Source: DTU078 sp002397345
Lineage (GTDB): Bacteria > Bacillota > Clostridia > Oscillospirales > CAG-272
Length of the DNA stretch: 18,029 nt
Assembly: GCA_937875545.1 (NCBI GenBank)
Contig: CALLYE010000094.1
Coordinates: 1 to 18,029 of the forward strand
Direction of reading: 5' to 3'
A program made the position numbers and the translations under genes. Positions within the stretch are counted from its first letter, which is position 1; the number at the start of each line of letters is the position of its first letter. Shown here in pieces: positions 14,933 to 18,029 of this stretch. The notes below the pieces were generated by a model. The model was not told the DNA's origin, searched no databases, and saw only the letters and a program-made list of their open reading frames with translations.

Positions 14933-16201
14933 ATGATAAAAATAAACACCGCGGAGATCCTTTGCGTAGGCACGGAGCTATTGATCGGCGACATTGTGAA
15001 TACCAATGCCGCGTTTATCTCAAAGCGGCTGGCATCGCTGGGATTCAATCAGTATCATCAGACGTGCGTAGGCGACAACCCCGCGCGCCTTACCGCCGCG
15101 ATAAACGAGGCGCTGGAACGCTGCGATCTGCTGATCACCAGCGGCGGTTTAGGCCCGACCTATGACGACCTTACCAAAGAAACCGTCGCCGTCGCGATGG
15201 GGCGCGGACTCGAGCTACACGAACGCTCGCTAGAGCGTATGCGCGCCTTTTTCACCTGCCGCGGCTCGCTGATGTCGGAAAACAATATAAAACAGGCGAT
15301 GATGCCGCGTGGCGCAGTGGTGTTTGACAACGACTGGGGCACCGCGCCGGGGCTTGCCGTCGAAGATGAGGAGCGCGGTAAAATTGTTATCATGCTGCCC
15401 GGCCCGCCGCGTGAGCTGGAGCCGATGTTCGACACATATGTAATGCCATATCTGCGCGGGTTCGCATCCGAAATACTCGTCAGCCGCAACATAAACATCG
15501 TCGGTATGGGAGAATCGGCTGTCGAAGCGCACCTGCGCCCCCTCATGGAGGCGGCGCTTAACCCGACCGTCGCGCCTTATTGCAAAGAAGGCGAAGTTCG
15601 GCTGCGTGTCACTGCCAAAACAAGCGATTATGAAACCGGACTGCGCATGTGCGACGAGATGATCGGGCAGATCCGCCAAAGCGAGGTCGGGCGTTATATC
15701 TACGGTATTGATACCGATTTAGAGCATGCCGTTGTCGATACACTGCGCGGGAATTCGCTGACGCTCGGTATCGCGGAGTCGTGCACCGGCGGGCTTGTGG
15801 CGACGCGGATCACCGACGTTGCCGGCTGCTCCGATGTATTCCTCGGCGGTGTCGTCGCATACGCCAACGCGGTAAAAGAATCGGCGCTCGGCGTCAGCGC
15901 CGACACGCTGCGCGCATATGGCGCGGTGTCCGAGCAGACCGCGCGCGAAATGGCGCTCGGTGTGCGCTCACGGCTGGGCTGCGATGTGGGCATCGCGACC
16001 ACCGGCATCGCAGGGCCGACGGGCGGCACAACTTATTTGTCCAATGGACAAATAATTGATAAGCCCGTGGGACTTGTATATGTCGCATGTTCTTATAAAG
16101 ATAACACTGTCGTTGATAAACTAAACCTCACCGGCACGCGCGCCCACATCCGGCGGCTGGCATCAAACCGCGTCTTAAAAATGGTGCTCGAGATAATTTA
16201 A
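14933..16201 (+). CDS. cinA: CinA: COG1058-type domain plus NMN deamidase
   Basis: 422 residues, close to the family norm. The N-terminal molybdopterin-binding-like domain (about 6-170) carries VGTELLIGDIVNTNA (12-26), SGGLGPTYDDLTKE (70-83) and MLPGPPRELEPMF (154-166). The C-terminal nicotinamide-nucleotide amidase domain (about 260-420) carries the ESCTGGLVA active-site motif (282-290) and GGVVAYANAVKE (305-316). This domain deamidates NMN in the pyridine nucleotide cycle; the N-terminal domain is a COG1058 hydrolase. I chose ATG 14933 over GTG 14894 because the family begins a few residues before AEILCVGTELL; the ribosome binding site is weak (GAAAG about 11 nt upstream). Odd point: between GPTGGT and KPVG there are about 8 extra residues (TYLSNGQIID), encoded by a perfect DNA palindrome. 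The gene is not coupled to recA here. Confidence 0.95.
   Translation: MIKINTAEILCVGTELLIGDIVNTNAAFISKRLASLGFNQYHQTCVGDNPARLTAAINEALERCDLLITSGGLGPTYDDLTKETVAVAMGRGLELHERSLERMRAFFTCRGSLMSENNIKQAMMPRGAVVFDNDWGTAPGLAVEDEERGKIVIMLPGPPRELEPMFDTYVMPYLRGFASEILVSRNINIVGMGESAVEAHLRPLMEAALNPTVAPYCKEGEVRLRVTAKTSDYETGLRMCDEMIGQIRQSEVGRYIYGIDTDLEHAVVDTLRGNSLTLGIAESCTGGLVATRITDVAGCSDVFLGGVVAYANAVKESALGVSADTLRAYGAVSEQTAREMALGVRSRLGCDVGIATTGIAGPTGGTTYLSNGQIIDKPVGLVYVACSYKDNTVVDKLNLTGTRAHIRRLASNRVLKMVLEII
16033..16055. repeat. Perfect 10-bp inverted repeat inside cinA
   Basis: TTATTTGTCC (16033-16042), loop AAT, GGACAAATAA (16046-16055). It coincides with residues that look like an insertion in the CinA C-terminal domain and keeps the reading frame open. 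Confidence 0.8.
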
Positions 16202-16209
16202 CCAATACA

Positions 16210-16250
16210 GGGATACACGGGTAGTTTTTAACCCATGTATCCCTTATTTT
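16210..16250. terminator. Shared terminator between convergent cinA and the fusion gene
   Basis: GGGATACACGGGT (16210-16222) pairs with ACCCATGTATCCC (16231-16243) with one C-A mismatch and an 8-nt loop. A T-rich tract (16244-16250) follows on the + strand. The minus-strand gene stops at 16256, so the stem probably serves both. Confidence 0.8.
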
Positions 16251-16255
16251 ATGAT

Positions 16256-17842
16256 TTATATGATTCCGCGCGACTGATCAATCGGCACCGTCTGCCATTC
16301 GCCGACAGAGAACATATAAGCGAAACGGCAGCTTCCTTCACGCGGACGTCCGTCCGTATACACCTCGGCATGCCAATACGCTTTAGGGTACGGTATCGAT
16401 ACGCCATCACCCAAAATTTGATCGCGCGTGAAATCATACGCCTGCCAGATATCGCCGTTAAAATTATCGCTGCTGTAAACCGCGTATGCAGCCCGCACTG
16501 TCGGAACGTCATAATAATCGCAACCCTGCGGCACAGGTGTTCCCGTTTTGAAAAACCGTCCCGCCAAGTAGTGATTTTCGGTATCCACCTCATGACCGTT
16601 ATGGTGCATCATCGAGCAGTTTTCAGATATCTCCACACCATATTCGGATGCAAGCGCATCCAGCGCGGGCATAAATTCCCCGCTGCGCGCCCACAGGTCG
16701 CCCCAATCTTCTCCGGTACGCCAAGCGTCGATGCCGATAAAGCGTAATTTGCCAAGGTCACGGTATTCGAAACTCTCGCGTTTTATCGGTTTAGCCCCAT
16801 GTATATTCTTCACCACACCGGGCATGAACAGCGTCCATTGAAGCGAATTATCATATTCTTTTAATAAATTTACATAATCCGTCGCTTTTTCTCGCATACC
16901 GCGTCCACGAAGGGCAGTAAAATCGCAAAGAGCGGGGTCTACCGCTTCGTGCAGCCATAAATCGGATGTATGCGCGCCCGGAATTGCTTTTGCAATACGC
17001 TCTATCGCGGCAAACACCGGCGGATTCACCACGCCGGGATATTCGGCGTTAAGCTTTTTTAAATATTCGTATAATTGCCAGCGATAATGGTTAAAAAGCA
17101 GCAGCCCGCACTGTTTCAAGAATTGTTCATTGTTTTTGGGGTTTTGCCACTGTTCATCATCGAGCAGCCATTTGACCATTTCATCAAACGCGCGCCGGTT
17201 CGTGAATATTTCCTGCCCCTCCGCTATAACGAGATGATCATAGTTACGGAATCTCACCGCCCAATCGACAATTCGGTCATATGCTGCCTGACCCGTCAAA
17301 CGTTCCCCTGTCTTTTTGCCGATAATAAGAAGACCCGCGCATTTTTCATACCAGTCTGAATTGTAATAATATTCTTCGGAATCATGTTTCGCACCGTTCG
17401 GCGGCCAGAATGAGCGCGTGTACAGTCCTCCTTCGTCATAACCCACAATCAGGCAGGACATAGGCATTTTTTCTGTGATACCGAACCCGATAACCGGACG
17501 GTCTGCGTCAATCGACTGTTTTATTTTATCAAGATAAAATTCTTTCTGCGGTTTGGCGTGAGCGCCGCGCTCCGCATTATCGCCATAATAATATTCGCTT
17601 TCGTAACCTAATGCTTCGAAAGTGCGCGCCGGAATTTCCGGTATTATGCTGACCTCGTCGCAGCAAGAAGCGAATCTCCACGGGAAGCACAAACCTGCGC
17701 CCGATAGCGCAAATAACTCGTCCTGTGCCACAGGGTCGCCGATATATTCCATCAACCGCATAACCGAACCGATATAGCACACCGCCGAAGGGTTGCCGTA
17801 CCGCATAGCGGGGACACCGGGAAGTATCTTGGATTTGTTCAT
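16256..17842 (-). CDS. BtrH_N/C39-like plus GyrI-like effector-binding fusion protein
   Basis: 528 residues, cytoplasmic, with no signal peptide. Residues about 9-178 resemble the BtrH N-terminal / C39 papain-like fold: VCYIGSVMRLMEYIG (21-35) with Cys22 at the nucleophile position, RPVIGFGI (115-122) and CLIVGYDEGGLYTRSF (130-145). The His that normally precedes the VGYD strand is replaced (Ser/Cys), so peptidase activity is doubtful. Residues 180-345 are mostly helical. Residues about 362-518 resemble GyrI-like/AraC effector-binding domains (LGKLRFIGIDAWRT, then YWHAEVYTDG and FAYMFSVGEW). No DNA-binding domain is present, so it is not an ordinary regulator. It is a single-gene unit with its own promoter; AAAGG is about 9 nt before the ATG. 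Small-molecule binding or modification is a reasonable guess; the substrate is unknown. The family match is by recognition only. Confidence 0.7.
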   Translation of the reverse strand: MNKSKILPGVPAMRYGNPSAVCYIGSVMRLMEYIGDPVAQDELFALSGAGLCFPWRFASCCDEVSIIPEIPARTFEALGYESEYYYGDNAERGAHAKPQKEFYLDKIKQSIDADRPVIGFGITEKMPMSCLIVGYDEGGLYTRSFWPPNGAKHDSEEYYYNSDWYEKCAGLLIIGKKTGERLTGQAAYDRIVDWAVRFRNYDHLVIAEGQEIFTNRRAFDEMVKWLLDDEQWQNPKNNEQFLKQCGLLLFNHYRWQLYEYLKKLNAEYPGVVNPPVFAAIERIAKAIPGAHTSDLWLHEAVDPALCDFTALRGRGMREKATDYVNLLKEYDNSLQWTLFMPGVVKNIHGAKPIKRESFEYRDLGKLRFIGIDAWRTGEDWGDLWARSGEFMPALDALASEYGVEISENCSMMHHNGHEVDTENHYLAGRFFKTGTPVPQGCDYYDVPTVRAAYAVYSSDNFNGDIWQAYDFTRDQILGDGVSIPYPKAYWHAEVYTDGRPREGSCRFAYMFSVGEWQTVPIDQSRGII

Positions 17843-17871
17843 TTTAGCGCCTTTCTTTGGTTTTATTTACT

Positions 17872-17900
17872 ATTATAAATCACCCCACAGCCATTTTCAA
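17872..17900 (-). promoter_or_regulatory. Sigma-A promoter of the fusion gene
   Basis: Minus-strand TTGAAA (17900-17895), 17-nt spacer, perfect TATAAT (17877-17872). The leader would be only about 20-25 nt. Confidence 0.8.
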
Positions 17901-17910
17901 GTGAAACTCG

Positions 17911-17961
17911 TCGGGGCGACATAGAAATAATCCTCACGGAATTATTTCTATGTCGCCCCGA
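17911..17961. repeat. Long perfect inverted repeat upstream of the fusion gene
   Basis: A 21-bp perfect inverted repeat: the left arm (17911-17931) begins TCGGGGCGACATAG, the right arm (17941-17961) ends CTATGTCGCCCCGA, and the loop is 9 nt. The inner bases TCC/GGA (17931-17933 with 17938-17940) can close the loop further with one bulge. There is no T-run on the + strand side. It ends 10 nt upstream of the promoter's -35. Confidence 0.85.
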
Positions 17962-18029
17962 ATTTCAGTATTATACTAATACTACTATTCAATTAAGCAC
18001 TCGTCAAAGCCAGTCACGATGAGTAACCG
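17962..18029. other. Window edge without an identifiable gene
   Basis: Short AT-rich stretch followed by 30 nt of mixed composition. A minus-strand TTGACG/TAGTAT pair at 17-nt spacing is present but weak. Nothing else can be supported. Confidence 0.3.

Noticed and set aside
16235..16747. 170-codon open frame on the + strand
   Set aside because: It begins in the terminator and runs antisense to the C-terminal domain of the fusion gene.
1..18029. CRISPR array, tRNA/rRNA genes, insertion sequence or phage genes
   Set aside because: No regularly spaced repeats, cloverleaf-like segments, transposase or integrase signatures were seen on either strand.

Overview
The window looks like a chromosomal segment of an uncultured clostridial Firmicute (Oscillospirales/Eubacteriales type). 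The pointers are AGGAGG-type ribosome binding sites, sigma-A promoters close to consensus, CUT1 sugar permeases without a dedicated ATPase, and families typical of gut and soil Firmicutes (DUF1667, DUF5696, NHL-Yip1, BtrH_N/GyrI-like fusion). This assignment is inferred from gene content, not from a marker gene.

Layout. (1) 27-395, +: DUF1667 Cys-rich protein, probably the last gene of a glycerol-3-phosphate-dehydrogenase-type operon lying outside the window, followed by a strong terminator. (2) 461-12783, -: a seven-gene operon, read from right to left: a very large solute-binding protein with carbohydrate-binding-like N-terminal domains; a MalF-type and a MalG-type permease; an NHL/TPR/Yip1 membrane protein; a DUF5696 secreted protein with a probable glycoside-hydrolase-like barrel; and a second MalF/MalG-type permease pair. 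Gaps are 2-42 nt. A good promoter lies about 220 nt upstream of the first start, leaving a long, structured leader. (3) 12784-13460: divergent intergenic region with the operon promoter and leader, a second weak promoter/hairpin pair and a near-perfect promoter for the rightward genes. (4) 13461-16201, +: yfbR (5'-deoxynucleotidase), upp (uracil phosphoribosyltransferase) and cinA (NMN deamidase / CinA), all nucleotide or cofactor salvage and repair. (5) 16256-17842, -: a BtrH_N/C39-like plus GyrI-like fusion with its own promoter, preceded by a long near-perfect hairpin.

How the genes fit together: the operon looks like a glycan capture, processing and import machine. The giant binding protein and the DUF5696 protein act outside the membrane, two permease pairs carry the product, and the NHL-Yip1 protein may be a membrane scaffold or sensor. 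The nucleotide-binding subunit must come from elsewhere (MsmK/UgpC-type shared ATPase). This SBP/permease/Yip1/DUF5696 module is the best candidate for an undescribed system here. The most striking small signals are a 23-nt perfect palindrome inside an in-frame insertion in cinA, an apparent ACG start for yfbR, and the long inverted repeat at 17911-17961.
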